64,000 nucleotides of DNA. Origin: Bradyrhizobium sp. CER78. Lineage in GTDB: Bacteria; Pseudomonadota; Alphaproteobacteria; Rhizobiales; Xanthobacteraceae. Position 1 is the stretch's first letter. Each line of letters opens with the position of its first letter. Below, one piece after another: positions 49,439 through 57,687 of the stretch. The notes beneath the pieces were generated by a model. The model did no database searches and was not told where the DNA came from. It saw only the letters and a program-made list of their open reading frames with translations. The DNA is taken from positions 310,001-374,000 of the forward strand of contig NZ_JARVWP010000007.1 of assembly GCF_029846235.1 (NCBI RefSeq), in the 5' to 3' direction. The position numbers were made by a program, and so were the translations under genes.

Positions 49439-49537
49439 ACCCGCAAGCCGCATGGCAGCCATTGATCGCGCCCCGCGGGTTTCCCATGTGCACCGCCGTG
49501 ACCTATAATGCGCGGGCGATTCCGCCAGGAGACAACG

Positions 49538-49846
49538 ATGCCGAACGACGTCAGGGACTTGCCGGCCGGCGGCCAGAGCGACGGCCTGTACCGCTTTCTC
49601 GGCGGCTCGCCACTCTCGGTGGCGTTCCGGCTGATCCTGCTCTCGATCCTGGTCGGCGTCGTGCTCGCCGCGATCGGCCTCGACCCGTGGAACATTCTGT
49701 ACAGCATCCGCCGGCTGTTCCAGAGCCTCTGGGATTTCGGCTTCGACGCGATCAACTGGGCCTGGCGCTACTTCCTGCTCGGCGCCGTGATCGTGATCCC
49801 GATCTGGCTGCTGTCGCGGCTGTTCGGCGCGCCGCGCGGCCGCTGA
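49538..49846 (+). CDS. Small integral membrane protein of unknown function
   Basis: 102-residue protein with two hydrophobic helices, FRLILLSILVGVVLAAIGLD and WRYFLLGAVIVIPIWLLSRL, and an amphipathic stretch ILYSIRRLFQSLWDFGFDAI between them. The ATG at 49538 (MPNDVRDLP) has AGGAG 7 nt upstream. Conserved small proteins of this layout (DUF6460-like, by memory) occur in Rhizobiales. It lies 99 bp after the ligase and 22 bp before the MBL gene, so may be cotranscribed with the latter. Confidence 0.8.
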   Translation: MPNDVRDLPAGGQSDGLYRFLGGSPLSVAFRLILLSILVGVVLAAIGLDPWNILYSIRRLFQSLWDFGFDAINWAWRYFLLGAVIVIPIWLLSRLFGAPRGR

Positions 49847-49868
49847 TCCCAGGGAGAGCCCGCAGCCG

Positions 49869-50603
49869 ATGCAATTGCAATTTGTCGGCTGCGGCGATGC
49901 ATTCGGCTCCGGCGGCCGCTTCAACACCTGTTTCCATGTCAGCGGTATCAGCGTCAATTTCCTGATCGATTGCGGCGCGTCGTCGCTTCCGGCGCTGAAG
50001 CGGCTCGAGATCGATCGCGACGCAATCGACCTGATCCTGATCACGCATTTCCACGGCGACCATTTCGCCGGCCTGCCGTTCTTCCTGCTCGACGCGCAGT
50101 TCTCGCGCCGCACCCGCCCGCTGGTGATCGCAGGGCCCGAAGGCATCGAAACGAAACTGCCTGAGGTGATGGAGGTGATGTTCGAGCATTCCTCCAGGAC
50201 CAAACAGCGCTTCGATCTGTCCGTCGTCACGCTCACGCCGCAGGAGCGGCGCAGCTTCGGTGAGGTGACCGTGACGCCCTATCCGGTGGTGCATGGAGAA
50301 TCCGGTGGGCCGTTTCTCGCCTATCGCGTCGAGGCGGAAGGCCGCACCGTCTGCTACAGCGCCGACACGGAGTGGACCGACACGCTGATCCCGGCGGCGC
50401 AAAACGCCGACCTCTTCATTGCTGAAGCCTATACCTACGACAAGGTGGTCAAGAACCATCTCAGCCTGAAAGCGCTGGAAGCGCATCTGCCCGCCATCAA
50501 CGCAGGCCGAGTAGTGCTCACTCATATGAGCGACGACATGCTCGGCCGCATCGACGACCTGCCCTACACGACGGCGAGCGACGGCATGGTCGTGGTATTC
50601 TGA
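49869..50603 (+). CDS. MBL-fold hydrolase, RNase Z-like
   Basis: 244-residue metallo-beta-lactamase-fold protein. The start QLQFVGCGDAFGSGGRFNTC resembles RNase Z/ElaC, and the metal motif ILITHFHGDHFAGLPFFLLD is a full HxHxDH. Further ligands: YPVVHGESGG, CYSADTEWTD and VLTHMSDDML. It is shorter than true tRNA 3' endonucleases and lacks an exosite arm, so it is probably one of the RNase Z-like hydrolases of unknown substrate. GGGAG lies upstream of the ATG at 49869. Confidence 0.87.
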   Translation: MQLQFVGCGDAFGSGGRFNTCFHVSGISVNFLIDCGASSLPALKRLEIDRDAIDLILITHFHGDHFAGLPFFLLDAQFSRRTRPLVIAGPEGIETKLPEVMEVMFEHSSRTKQRFDLSVVTLTPQERRSFGEVTVTPYPVVHGESGGPFLAYRVEAEGRTVCYSADTEWTDTLIPAAQNADLFIAEAYTYDKVVKNHLSLKALEAHLPAINAGRVVLTHMSDDMLGRIDDLPYTTASDGMVVVF

Positions 50604-50723
50604 CGATGCAATGGCTTTGTCGGCTGCCCAGCCCCCTCGCCGCCGCATTGCTCTGAGCACAATTCCAGCATGGCCGCGCGACGGATGACGCGATAGAAGC
50701 GTATATTCCTTGCAACTGTAGCC

Positions 50724-52058
50724 ATGCACGCACCCATCCACCCGAAGATCACCTCCCGCCAGGTGTTCGCCATCGCCGGCCCGGCGATGGTCGCGAACCT
50801 GACCACGCCGCTGATCGGCATCGTCTCGACCACCGCGATCGGCCGCCTCGACGACGCCGCACTGCTCGGCGGGGTGGCGATGGCCTCGGTGATCTTCGAC
50901 TGCCTGTTCTGGCTGTTCGCCTTTCTGCGCATGAGCACGCTGGCCTTCACCGCGCAGGCGCAGGGCGCCGGCGAGCCGCAGGAATATGCCGCGATCCTGG
51001 TGCGCGGCTTCATCGTCGCCGGCCTGATCGGCGCCGCGCTGATCGCGCTGCAGGTGCCGCTGGCCGCTATCACCTTTCAGCTGATGGGCGGCAGCGAGGG
51101 CGTCACGCGCGCGGCGAAAACCTATTTCATGATCCGGATCTGGTCGGCGCCGCTGGCGCTCGCCAATTACGTCATCCTGGGCTGGCTCGTCGGCCAGGCG
51201 CGCGCCAATCTGGCGCTGGCGCTGCAGATCGTGATCAACATCATCAACATGATCGCAACCGTGCTGCTGGTACAGAGCTATGGCGCCGGCATCGCCGGTG
51301 CCGCGATCGCCGCCGTGCTGGCCGAGATCGCCGGCTTCGTTGTCGGCATCGTGGTGGCGTGGCGGATCGCGCAAGGCGGCTTCGCGGTTCCCGCGGCGAC
51401 GCTGTTCGACCGCGCCAAGCTGACGCGCATGCTGGCCGTCAACCGCGACATCATGGTGCGCACCGCGGCGCTGATCGTGGTGTTCCTGTTCTTCACCGCG
51501 AAGGGCGCGCGCGAGGGCGACGTGACGCTGGCGGCGAATTCGGTGCTGAACAATTTCCTGCTGGTGAGCGCCTTCTTCCTCGACGGCCTCGCCAACGCCG
51601 CGCAGCAGCTGTGCGGCCGCGCCTACGGCGCGCGCGACGGACGCGGCTTCGCCGATTCGACCCGGCTGGTGCTGCTGTGGGGCACAGGCTTTGCGCTTGT
51701 GGTCTCGGTGCTGTTCGCGCTGTTCGGACCGGCGCTGATCAATGTGATGACGACCAGCGACGACGTGCGCCGCTACGCGCGCGACTTCCTGCTGTTCGTG
51801 ATCCTGGCGCCTCTGCCCGGCGTGTTCGCGTTCGGCTTCGACGGCATCTATGTCGGTGCGACCTGGGCGCGCGAGATGCGCAATCTGATGCTGGCTTCGC
51901 TGGCGATCTTCCTCGCCACCTGGTGGGTGCTGAGCGGATACGGCAACACCGGCCTATGGATCGCGCTGCTCGGCTTCTACGTCGCGCGCGGCGGCCTGCA
52001 AGGCCTGCGCTATCCGGCGATGCTGCGGAAGACGTTCAAGGCTCCTTCACTCAGCTAG
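50724..52058 (+). CDS. MATE family efflux transporter
   Basis: 444-residue multidrug and toxin extrusion transporter, twelve helices. The N-terminal lobe begins FAIAGPAMVANLTTPLIGIV and DTAxxG-equivalent TTAIGRLDDAALLGGVAMAS; the middle has GAGIAGAAIAAVLAEIAGFV, and the second lobe NSVLNNFLLVSAFFLDGLAN, as in the DinF-type group. It couples drug export to Na+ or H+. Stands alone, followed by repeat fragments. DinF-type members are sometimes damage-induced, but I see no SOS box here. Confidence 0.92.
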   Translation: MHAPIHPKITSRQVFAIAGPAMVANLTTPLIGIVSTTAIGRLDDAALLGGVAMASVIFDCLFWLFAFLRMSTLAFTAQAQGAGEPQEYAAILVRGFIVAGLIGAALIALQVPLAAITFQLMGGSEGVTRAAKTYFMIRIWSAPLALANYVILGWLVGQARANLALALQIVINIINMIATVLLVQSYGAGIAGAAIAAVLAEIAGFVVGIVVAWRIAQGGFAVPAATLFDRAKLTRMLAVNRDIMVRTAALIVVFLFFTAKGAREGDVTLAANSVLNNFLLVSAFFLDGLANAAQQLCGRAYGARDGRGFADSTRLVLLWGTGFALVVSVLFALFGPALINVMTTSDDVRRYARDFLLFVILAPLPGVFAFGFDGIYVGATWAREMRNLMLASLAIFLATWWVLSGYGNTGLWIALLGFYVARGGLQGLRYPAMLRKTFKAPSLS

Positions 52059-52062
52059 CTGC

Positions 52063-52235
52063 GTAGCCCGGATGCAGCGTCCTCTTACTCCCTCGCCCCG
52101 CTCTTGCGGGGAGAGGGTTGGGGTGAGGGGCTGTCTCCACGAAAATGGTGGGAAAAGAATACGCGGAAGCTCCCCCTCGCCCGGTTCGCATCTAACGATG
52201 CGATCCGACCTCTCCCCGCAAGCGGGGCGAGGTGA
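52063..52235. repeat. Family C fragment fused to a family D palindromic repeat
   Basis: GTAGCCCGGATGCAGCG (52063-52079) is the left arm of a family C element only. It is followed directly by a family D unit, CCTCGCCCCGCTCTTGCGGG and GAGAGGGTTGGGGTGAGGGG to CGCATCTAACGATGCGATCC and TCTCCCCGCAAGCGGGGCGA (52089-52235). The pair lies between the convergent MATE and pyrD genes, so a family D element may have replaced the rest of the family C copy. Confidence 0.8.
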
Positions 52236-52238
52236 AAG

Positions 52239-53336
52239 CTACCTCACCGGCCAATCCTCGGCCGTGATGGTCGCGGCATCGGCGCCGACGATTTCCGACA
52301 GCGAGTCGCGCCCGGTGCGCAGCAAGGTCGAGGACAGGTCGCGCTTGATGTCGTCGACCAGGCCGATGCCCTTGTAGACCAGCGAGGAATAGAGCTGGAT
52401 CAGGCTGGCGCCGGCGCGGATCTTGGTCAGCGCCGCGCCGCCGCTATCGATGCCGCCGACGCCGATCAGCGGAAACGCGCCTTCGACGCGGACATAGGTC
52501 TCGGCCACCATGCGCGTCGAGAGGCGGAACAGCGGACGGCCCGACAGGCCGCCCTGCTCCTTGGCGCGGTTCTCCTCGCGCAAGGTCGAGGGCCGCGCCA
52601 GCGTGGTGTTGGCGACGATCATGCCGTCGACGCGCCGCGAGCGGGCGACGTGCACGACGTCGTCGAGCTCGGCGAGGCTGAGGTCCGGCGCGATCTTCAG
52701 CAGCACCGGCGAATCGCCCGCGTTCTTGCGCACGCGCTCGCGGGTATCGATCACCCGTGCCAGCAGATCGTCGAGCGCCGCCGATTGCTGCAGATTGCGC
52801 AGGCCCGGCGTATTCGGCGAGGAGACGTTGACGGTGAAATAGCTCGCGACCGGCGCGAAGGTCTCGATCAGCTTCACATAGTCGGCCGTGCGGTCCTCTG
52901 AATCCTTGTTGGCCCCGACATTGACCCCGACGATGCCGCCACCGCCGGCGCGCGCGGCAAGCCGACGCAGCACCGCTTCCGCGCCGTCATTGTTGAAGCC
53001 CATGCGGTTGATCACGGCCTCGTCGCGCTCCAGGCGAAACAGCCGCGGCCGCGGATTGCCGGCCTGCGGCTTCGGCGTCACCGAGCCGATCTCGACAAAA
53101 CCGAAGCCGAGCCGCAGCAGCGCGTCGGGCACCTCGGCGCTCTTGTCGAAGCCCGCCGCCATGCCGATCGGATTCGGAAAGTTCAGCCCAAAGGCGCGCA
53201 CTGCGAGCTTGGGATCATCCGGCCGTTGCCGGATCGGCGGCAGCAGCTTCAGGCCCTGGATCGCCATGCGATGGGCATCTTCGGGATCGAACCATCGCAG
53301 CAGCGGCAGCGAGAAGGCGTCGAAGGCACGGATCAC
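52239..53336 (-). CDS. pyrD: Dihydroorotate dehydrogenase (quinone)
   Basis: 365-residue class 2 dihydroorotate dehydrogenase, a membrane-associated FMN enzyme of pyrimidine synthesis that passes electrons to quinone. The N-terminal extension for quinone binding is present (LPLLRWFDPEDAHRMAIQGL). FMN and substrate motifs: PIGMAAGFDKSAEVPDAL, EIGSVTPKPQAGNPRPRLFR, and YFTVNVSSPNTPGLRNLQ, with the catalytic Ser typical of class 2. The start is GTG 53336, overlapping the DUF952 gene stop by 4 bp. Confidence 0.95.
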   Translation of the reverse strand: MIRAFDAFSLPLLRWFDPEDAHRMAIQGLKLLPPIRQRPDDPKLAVRAFGLNFPNPIGMAAGFDKSAEVPDALLRLGFGFVEIGSVTPKPQAGNPRPRLFRLERDEAVINRMGFNNDGAEAVLRRLAARAGGGGIVGVNVGANKDSEDRTADYVKLIETFAPVASYFTVNVSSPNTPGLRNLQQSAALDDLLARVIDTRERVRKNAGDSPVLLKIAPDLSLAELDDVVHVARSRRVDGMIVANTTLARPSTLREENRAKEQGGLSGRPLFRLSTRMVAETYVRVEGAFPLIGVGGIDSGGAALTKIRAGASLIQLYSSLVYKGIGLVDDIKRDLSSTLLRTGRDSLSEIVGADAATITAEDWPVR

Positions 53337-53677
53337 GGCTTGAGCTCCGGAACGTCGTGGCCGCCGTCGGAGCGCGCGCGCAGGTCGAGGATCTCGGTGA
53401 CCGCGCCGAGATCGAGTTCGCCGTAGAGATGCGGGAACAGTTCGTCATTGCGCGAGCGCTCCCAGCGCAAGGCGTCGCCGAGCGCAGCGGCATCGACCGC
53501 AACCAGGAACAGGCCGGTTTGCCCGTGGTAGTGCTTGCGCGCGGTCTCGGCCACCTGGGCAGCGGTAGAAAAATGAATGAAGCCGTCGCGAATGTCGTCC
53601 GCACTGCCCCGGTACACGCCCTGCCGCTCGGCCTCGCGCCAAGCCGAAGCGGGGGTGATTTTATAGATCATGGGCAC
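53333..53677 (-). CDS. DUF952 family protein
   Basis: 114-residue cytoplasmic protein of the DUF952 family, function unknown. Family pattern: IYKITPASAWREAERQGVYR, then DGFIHFSTAAQVAETARKHY and LFLVAVDAAALGDALRWERS, RNDELFPHLYGELDLGAV. The start is GTG 53677 (AAGG 8 nt upstream) or ATG 53671. DUF952 genes are often next to pyrD in alphaproteobacteria, and here they overlap by 4 bp. Confidence 0.88.
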   Translation of the reverse strand: MPMIYKITPASAWREAERQGVYRGSADDIRDGFIHFSTAAQVAETARKHYHGQTGLFLVAVDAAALGDALRWERSRNDELFPHLYGELDLGAVTEILDLRARSDGGHDVPELKP

Positions 53678-53867
53678 GGCCCGGCCTTCCCTTTTGTCCT
53701 TGAGTCTCTTGAGGTTTTATCCGGATTTGAGGGGAAATGCCCCAGACGCCATGTGGCGAGCGAGGGACCGTATCGGCGGTAGCGGCGCAACTCAAGCGGT
53801 GCCAAGGCACATCCGGCGGCAGATTTGCGAAAATCGAAGTTTCAGGCAATAATTCCTACCATCCGGG

Positions 53868-54530
53868 ATGTCCTCGATGGCCAAACAGCCCAAAGCCGCG
53901 CGACCGCTGACCCACGCTCAGGTCTGGGCCGCGCTCGACCGGCTCGCCGAACGTGCCGGCCTGTCACCATCCGGCCTTGCCAAGCAGTCCGGTCTCGATC
54001 CCACCACCTTCAACAAGTCCAAGCGCGTGACCGGCGACGGCCGCGAACGCTGGCCGTCGACCGAATCACTCTCCAAGGCGCTGGCCGCTAGCAATGCCAG
54101 CATGGAGACCTTCGTGCAGCTGCTCGGCGATGGTCCGCGTGGCGGCCAGTCGGTGCCGTTGCTCGGCTTCGCGCAGGCCGGCGCCGGCGGCTATTTCGAC
54201 GACTCGGGCTTTCCCGCCGGCAAGGGCTGGGACGAAGTGGCGCTGCCGGCGACCATCGACGAGCATGCCTATGCGCTGGAGATCGAGGGCGACTCGATGA
54301 AGCCGGCCTATCGCGAAGGTGACATCATCGTGGTGTCACCGGCCACCGCGATCCGCCGCGGCGACCGCGTCGTGGTGCGCACAACCGGCGGCGAGGTGAT
54401 GGTGAAGGAACTGAAGCGGCGCACCGGCAAGGTGCTGGAGCTCGCCTCGCTCAATCCGGAGCATCCCGACCGCATGCTCGATGCCGAGGAAGTCGCGTGG
54501 ATCGCGCGCGTCGTGTGGGCGAGCCAGTAG
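53868..54530 (+). CDS. Transcriptional regulator with HTH and S24 (LexA-like) peptidase domain
   Basis: 220-residue protein. The N-terminal helix-turn-helix is AQVWAALDRLAERAGLSPSG then LAKQSGLDPTTFNKSKRVTG. The C-terminal S24 domain begins near residue 120, with the nucleophile Ser in EIEGDSMKPAYREGDIIVVS and the catalytic Lys in GGEVMVKELKRRTGKVLELA. An AG pair in GFAQAGAGGYFDD could be the self-cleavage site. The type is that of phage-repressor or stress regulators activated by self-cleavage. No phage genes are near, and it has no obvious target nearby; divergent DUF952-pyrD is the nearest. Confidence 0.88.
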   Translation: MSSMAKQPKAARPLTHAQVWAALDRLAERAGLSPSGLAKQSGLDPTTFNKSKRVTGDGRERWPSTESLSKALAASNASMETFVQLLGDGPRGGQSVPLLGFAQAGAGGYFDDSGFPAGKGWDEVALPATIDEHAYALEIEGDSMKPAYREGDIIVVSPATAIRRGDRVVVRTTGGEVMVKELKRRTGKVLELASLNPEHPDRMLDAEEVAWIARVVWASQ

Positions 54531-54553
54531 CTGGCCATCGCAAGCCGCCACCA

Positions 54554-54679
54554 TCGTCGTCCCGGCGTAGGCCGGGACCCATAACCACCGCACAGCATTG
54601 CTTATGCACGCTGGGGCCACAGCCTGCTCTAACAACTCAATCCTGTGGTTATGGGTCCCGGCTTTCGCCGGGACGACGG
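54554..54679. repeat. Palindromic repeat family B
   Basis: TCGTCGTCCCGGCGTAGGCC and GGGACCCATAACCACC at the left; CCTGTGGTTATGGGTCCCGG and CTTTCGCCGGGACGACGG at the right. Lies between convergent S24 and aldolase genes and probably acts as a bidirectional terminator. Confidence 0.87.
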
Positions 54680-54708
54680 CTGAGACTGCGGCACGTTCGC
54701 AACGCCCC

Positions 54709-55494
54709 TTACGTCGCGTAGTCCGGCTCCTTGCGGTCCAGCATCCGCTTCAGCGCATCGAAATGCCGCTGCGCCGGGCTCGGGCCGTTGTAGAGATGGT
54801 CGTCGCGGAAATCGCGCTTGGTCTTCTCCACCACATGCTGCGGCAATTGTTTCAGCGGCTGCTGGGTCCACATCGCGTAGATCTGCACCTGCGCGGCGCG
54901 CTCGATGTAATAGAGCCGGTCATAGGCATCGGCGACGGTTTCGCCGACGGTCGAGATGCCGTGATTGGCCATGAACAAAATGGTCTTGTTGCCGATCACC
55001 TTGGCGAGCCGCGCGCCTTCCTCGGGATCGAGCGCGGGGCCGGTGTAGAGATCGTCGTAGGCAATCGCCTCCGACAGCCCGACCTCGGTCTGGCCGATCT
55101 CCTTGATGCGCGGATCCTCGAGCCGCGTCAGCGCGCTCGCATACGGCATGTGAGTGTGGAACACGGCCTTGGCCTGCGGCAGCGCCTTGTGGATCGGCGC
55201 ATGGATGCAATAGCAGGAGCGCTCGACCTCGCCCTCGCCGCGCTTCACCTCGGCATCGTCGATGCCGACCTCCATGAAGGACGACGCCGTCACCTCCGAC
55301 CAGTGCATGCCGAACGGGATCTGGTAGTAGCGATCGGTACGGCCGGGAACCACGAAAGTGAGATGGTTGAAGATGCCTTCCGAAAAGCCGTGGATGTAGG
55401 CGAGCCGATGCGCCGCCGCGAGATCGACTCGCGCCTGCCATTCCTCGGCGCTCGTACTGTCCTGCAGCGATGTCGGCGAAACCCTGAACTGCAT
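54709..55494 (-). CDS. Class II aldolase/adducin family protein
   Basis: 261-residue enzyme of the class II aldolase/adducin family. The zinc ligands are in AVFHTHMPYASALTRLED (HxH) and NHGISTVGETVADAYDRLYY (His and following region); GIFNHLTFVVPG is the family's substrate phosphate-region equivalent. Such enzymes are sugar-phosphate aldolases, epimerases, or domain-only proteins; the substrate here is unknown. The ATG at 55494 has GGAG 7 nt upstream, better than the ATG two codons earlier. Confidence 0.87.
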   Translation of the reverse strand: MQFRVSPTSLQDSTSAEEWQARVDLAAAHRLAYIHGFSEGIFNHLTFVVPGRTDRYYQIPFGMHWSEVTASSFMEVGIDDAEVKRGEGEVERSCYCIHAPIHKALPQAKAVFHTHMPYASALTRLEDPRIKEIGQTEVGLSEAIAYDDLYTGPALDPEEGARLAKVIGNKTILFMANHGISTVGETVADAYDRLYYIERAAQVQIYAMWTQQPLKQLPQHVVEKTKRDFRDDHLYNGPSPAQRHFDALKRMLDRKEPDYAT

Positions 55495-55633
55495 GCGCAT
55501 GCTCCCATCTGTGCCGGCCGCTCGACGGGGGCCGTGCTGATTTTATGGAGCGAGTGTAGCGCAGTCCGCCGCTCACCTCCGGTGAAATTGCCGGGGATCA
55601 GCCATCTGGTTTTTGCGGCCTAGCGCCGCAGCC

Positions 55634-55756
55634 GTAGCCCGGATGAAGCGAAGCGCAATCCGGGGCAGCTGAGGCCGCTGCGAGATAGTTCCCGGATTTC
55701 GCGGAGCCTGTCACCGGGCGCGCGTTCGCGCGACCCGTTGGCTCCATCCGGGCTAC
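55634..55756. repeat. Palindromic repeat family C, expanded copy
   Basis: GTAGCCCGGATGAAGCGAAG at 55634, then GCAATCCGGGG, and TTCCCGGATTTCGCGGAGCC at the right arm, which ends GCTCCATCCGGGCTAC at 55756. The right side carries an extra GTCACCGGGCGCGCGTTCGC segment not in the copy at 9615-9703. The gap 55501-55888 contains this and a family B half copy but no gene. Confidence 0.82.
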
Positions 55757-55780
55757 ACATCAGGCGATCGGATGTCGCGG

Positions 55781-55868
55781 CGCTGGTGCCACAGCTTGCC
55801 TTAACAATGGCGGCCTGTGGTTATGGGTCCCTGCTCCCGTGCGCCATTGCGCGCTAGGCAGGGACGAC
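55781..55868. repeat. Palindromic repeat family B, right half only
   Basis: CGCTGGTGCCACAGCTTGCC matches the centre of the copy at 54554-54679, and GGCCTGTGGTTATGGGTCCC its right arm; the end is CAGGGACGAC with an extra CGTGCGCCATTGCGCG hairpin. The left arm is missing. It ends 21 bp before the lysK stop on the opposite strand. Confidence 0.75.
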
Positions 55869-55888
55869 CATCGTGAGGGTTCGTCGAA

Positions 55889-57529
55889 CTACGACGACCG
55901 CGCCAGTGCGCCGTCGATCATGTTGACCGCGTTCTGCACGCCGTACACCGCGACGAAGGAGCCGAAGCGCGGACCTTTCTCCTGGCCGAGCAACACCTGG
56001 TACAGCATGTTGAACCAGTCGAGCGAGACGCCGGGGCGGCCGTCCTTGCCCTTCTTGACCATGTCGAGGAACGGCTCGCGGCGGCCGATCTCGTAGACCA
56101 CGTTCTGGATGTCTTCCGCGGTCGCATTCGCCGGCATGTTGGCGAGCGCATCGCGCAGATCCTGCAGCGCGGCGCGTTCACCCTCGGTCGGCTCGCGGAA
56201 CTGCTTGGTCGGCGCCACGAAGTCGCGATAGTAGTTGATAGCGTAGCCGACCATCGCGTCGAGCTTCGGATGGCTCTCGGGCGTCACGCCCGGCCGATAG
56301 CGGCCGATGAAGCCCCACAGCGTCTCGGCATTCTCCGCGTTCGACGACGACACCAGCGTCAGCAAGAGCTGGAAGGTGACGGGCATGTCGGCCTGCGGCG
56401 GCTTGCCTGAGTGAATATGCCAGACCGGATTTTGCAGTTGCTGCCGCGCCTCCTGCCGCGTGAAGCCGTCCAGGAACTGCTGGTAGTCGTCGACATTGCG
56501 CGGGATGACGTCGAAATAGAGCCGCTTCGCCGCCTTGGGTTCGCGATACATGAACAGCGACAGCGATTCCGGCGAGGCGTAGCGCAGCCATTCGTCGATC
56601 GTCAGGCCATTGCCCTTCGACTTCGAGATCTTCTGGCCCTTCTCGTCGAGGAACAGCTCATAGTTGAAGCCTTCCGGCGGCGTGCCGCCGAGCGCCGAAC
56701 AGATCTTGGCGGACAGCTTCACCGAATCGATCAGGTCCTTGCCGGCCATTTCATAGTCGACGCCGAGCGCGTACCAGCGCATCGCCCAGTCCGGCTTCCA
56801 TTGCAGCTTGCAGCGGCCGCCGGTCACTGGAACGGTGACGCTCTCCTTGGTGTCGGGATCTTCATAGGAGATCGTGCCGGCCTTGGCGTCGTGCGCGGTC
56901 ACCGGCACGTAGAGCACGAGGCCAGTGCGCGGACAGATTGGCAGGAACGGCGAATAGCTCGCGGCGCGCTCCTCGCGCAGCGAGGGCAGCATGATCGCCA
57001 TCACCTTCTCAATCCGCTCCAGCATGCGCAGCAGCGCGGCATCGAACCGGCCGGAGGTGTAATACTCGGTCGAGCTCGCGAACTCGTAGTCGAAGCCGAA
57101 CTGATCGAGGAAGGCGCGCAGCCGGGCATTGTTGTGCTGGCCGAAGCTCGGATGGGTGCCGAACGGATCGGGCACCTTGGTCAGCGGCTTGCCGAGATGC
57201 TGCTGCAGCAGCTCCTTGTTCGGCACGTTGTCCGGCACCTTGCGCAGGCCGTCCATATCGTCGGAGAAGGCGAGCAGGCGCGTCTTGATCTTGTCCTCGG
57301 TCAGCACGCGGAAGGCGTGGCGCACCATCGTGGTGCGCGCAACCTCGCCGAAGGTGCCGATATGCGGCAGGCCCGAGGGACCATAGCCGGTCTCGAACAG
57401 CACCTCGTCCTTGGGATTTTTCTTCAGCCGCGCCACAATCGCTTTCGCCTGCTCGAACGGCCAGGCGTTGGATTGTTCGGCGAGCGCCCGCAGGTCGCTC
57501 GGGCTGGCGGCAAGATCAATCACGGACAT
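55889..57529 (-). CDS. lysK: Lysyl-tRNA synthetase, class I
   Basis: 546-residue class I lysyl-tRNA synthetase, which charges tRNA-Lys with lysine. Unlike the common class II enzyme it has the Rossmann-fold signatures: GPSGLPHIGTFGEVARTTMV (HIGH-like) and DEKGQKISKSKGNGLTIDEW (KMSKS-like). The alpha-helix-cage C-terminal domain follows. Class I LysRS is found in archaea and in alphaproteobacteria, so it is a useful lineage marker. ATG 57529. A terminator lies just upstream, separating it from the solute-binding protein gene. Confidence 0.96.
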   Translation of the reverse strand: MSVIDLAASPSDLRALAEQSNAWPFEQAKAIVARLKKNPKDEVLFETGYGPSGLPHIGTFGEVARTTMVRHAFRVLTEDKIKTRLLAFSDDMDGLRKVPDNVPNKELLQQHLGKPLTKVPDPFGTHPSFGQHNNARLRAFLDQFGFDYEFASSTEYYTSGRFDAALLRMLERIEKVMAIMLPSLREERAASYSPFLPICPRTGLVLYVPVTAHDAKAGTISYEDPDTKESVTVPVTGGRCKLQWKPDWAMRWYALGVDYEMAGKDLIDSVKLSAKICSALGGTPPEGFNYELFLDEKGQKISKSKGNGLTIDEWLRYASPESLSLFMYREPKAAKRLYFDVIPRNVDDYQQFLDGFTRQEARQQLQNPVWHIHSGKPPQADMPVTFQLLLTLVSSSNAENAETLWGFIGRYRPGVTPESHPKLDAMVGYAINYYRDFVAPTKQFREPTEGERAALQDLRDALANMPANATAEDIQNVVYEIGRREPFLDMVKKGKDGRPGVSLDWFNMLYQVLLGQEKGPRFGSFVAVYGVQNAVNMIDGALARSS

Positions 57530-57539
57530 TCTTCAGGCT

Positions 57540-57577
57540 TTCTCCAAAAAGGCCGCGAAAACTAACGCTTTCGCGGC
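57540..57577 (-). terminator. Intrinsic terminator between solute-binding protein and lysK genes
   Basis: GCCGCGAAA (57552-57560) pairs with TTTCGCGGC (57569-57577) over an 8-base loop. On the minus strand the stem is followed directly by CTTTTTGGAG. It would end transcripts of the upstream solute-binding protein gene before lysK. Confidence 0.75.
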
Positions 57578-57600
57578 AAAATGCAAAACGACGGCCGGAG

Positions 57601-57686
57601 CCGTCATTCCGGGGCGATGCGACAGCATCGAACCCGGAATCTCGAGATTCCGGGTCTGGTCCTGCGGACCATCCCGGAATGACGGA
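57601..57686. repeat. Palindromic repeat family H
   Basis: CCGTCATTCCGGGGCGATGC at 57601 and CCCGGAATGACGG at 57686 are the outer arms; inner hairpins are CGATGCGACAGCATCG and CCGGAATCTCGAGATTCCGG. Its right edge is one base from the solute-binding protein stop. Common type in Bradyrhizobium-like genomes; single copy here. Confidence 0.83.
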
Positions 57687-57687
57687 G

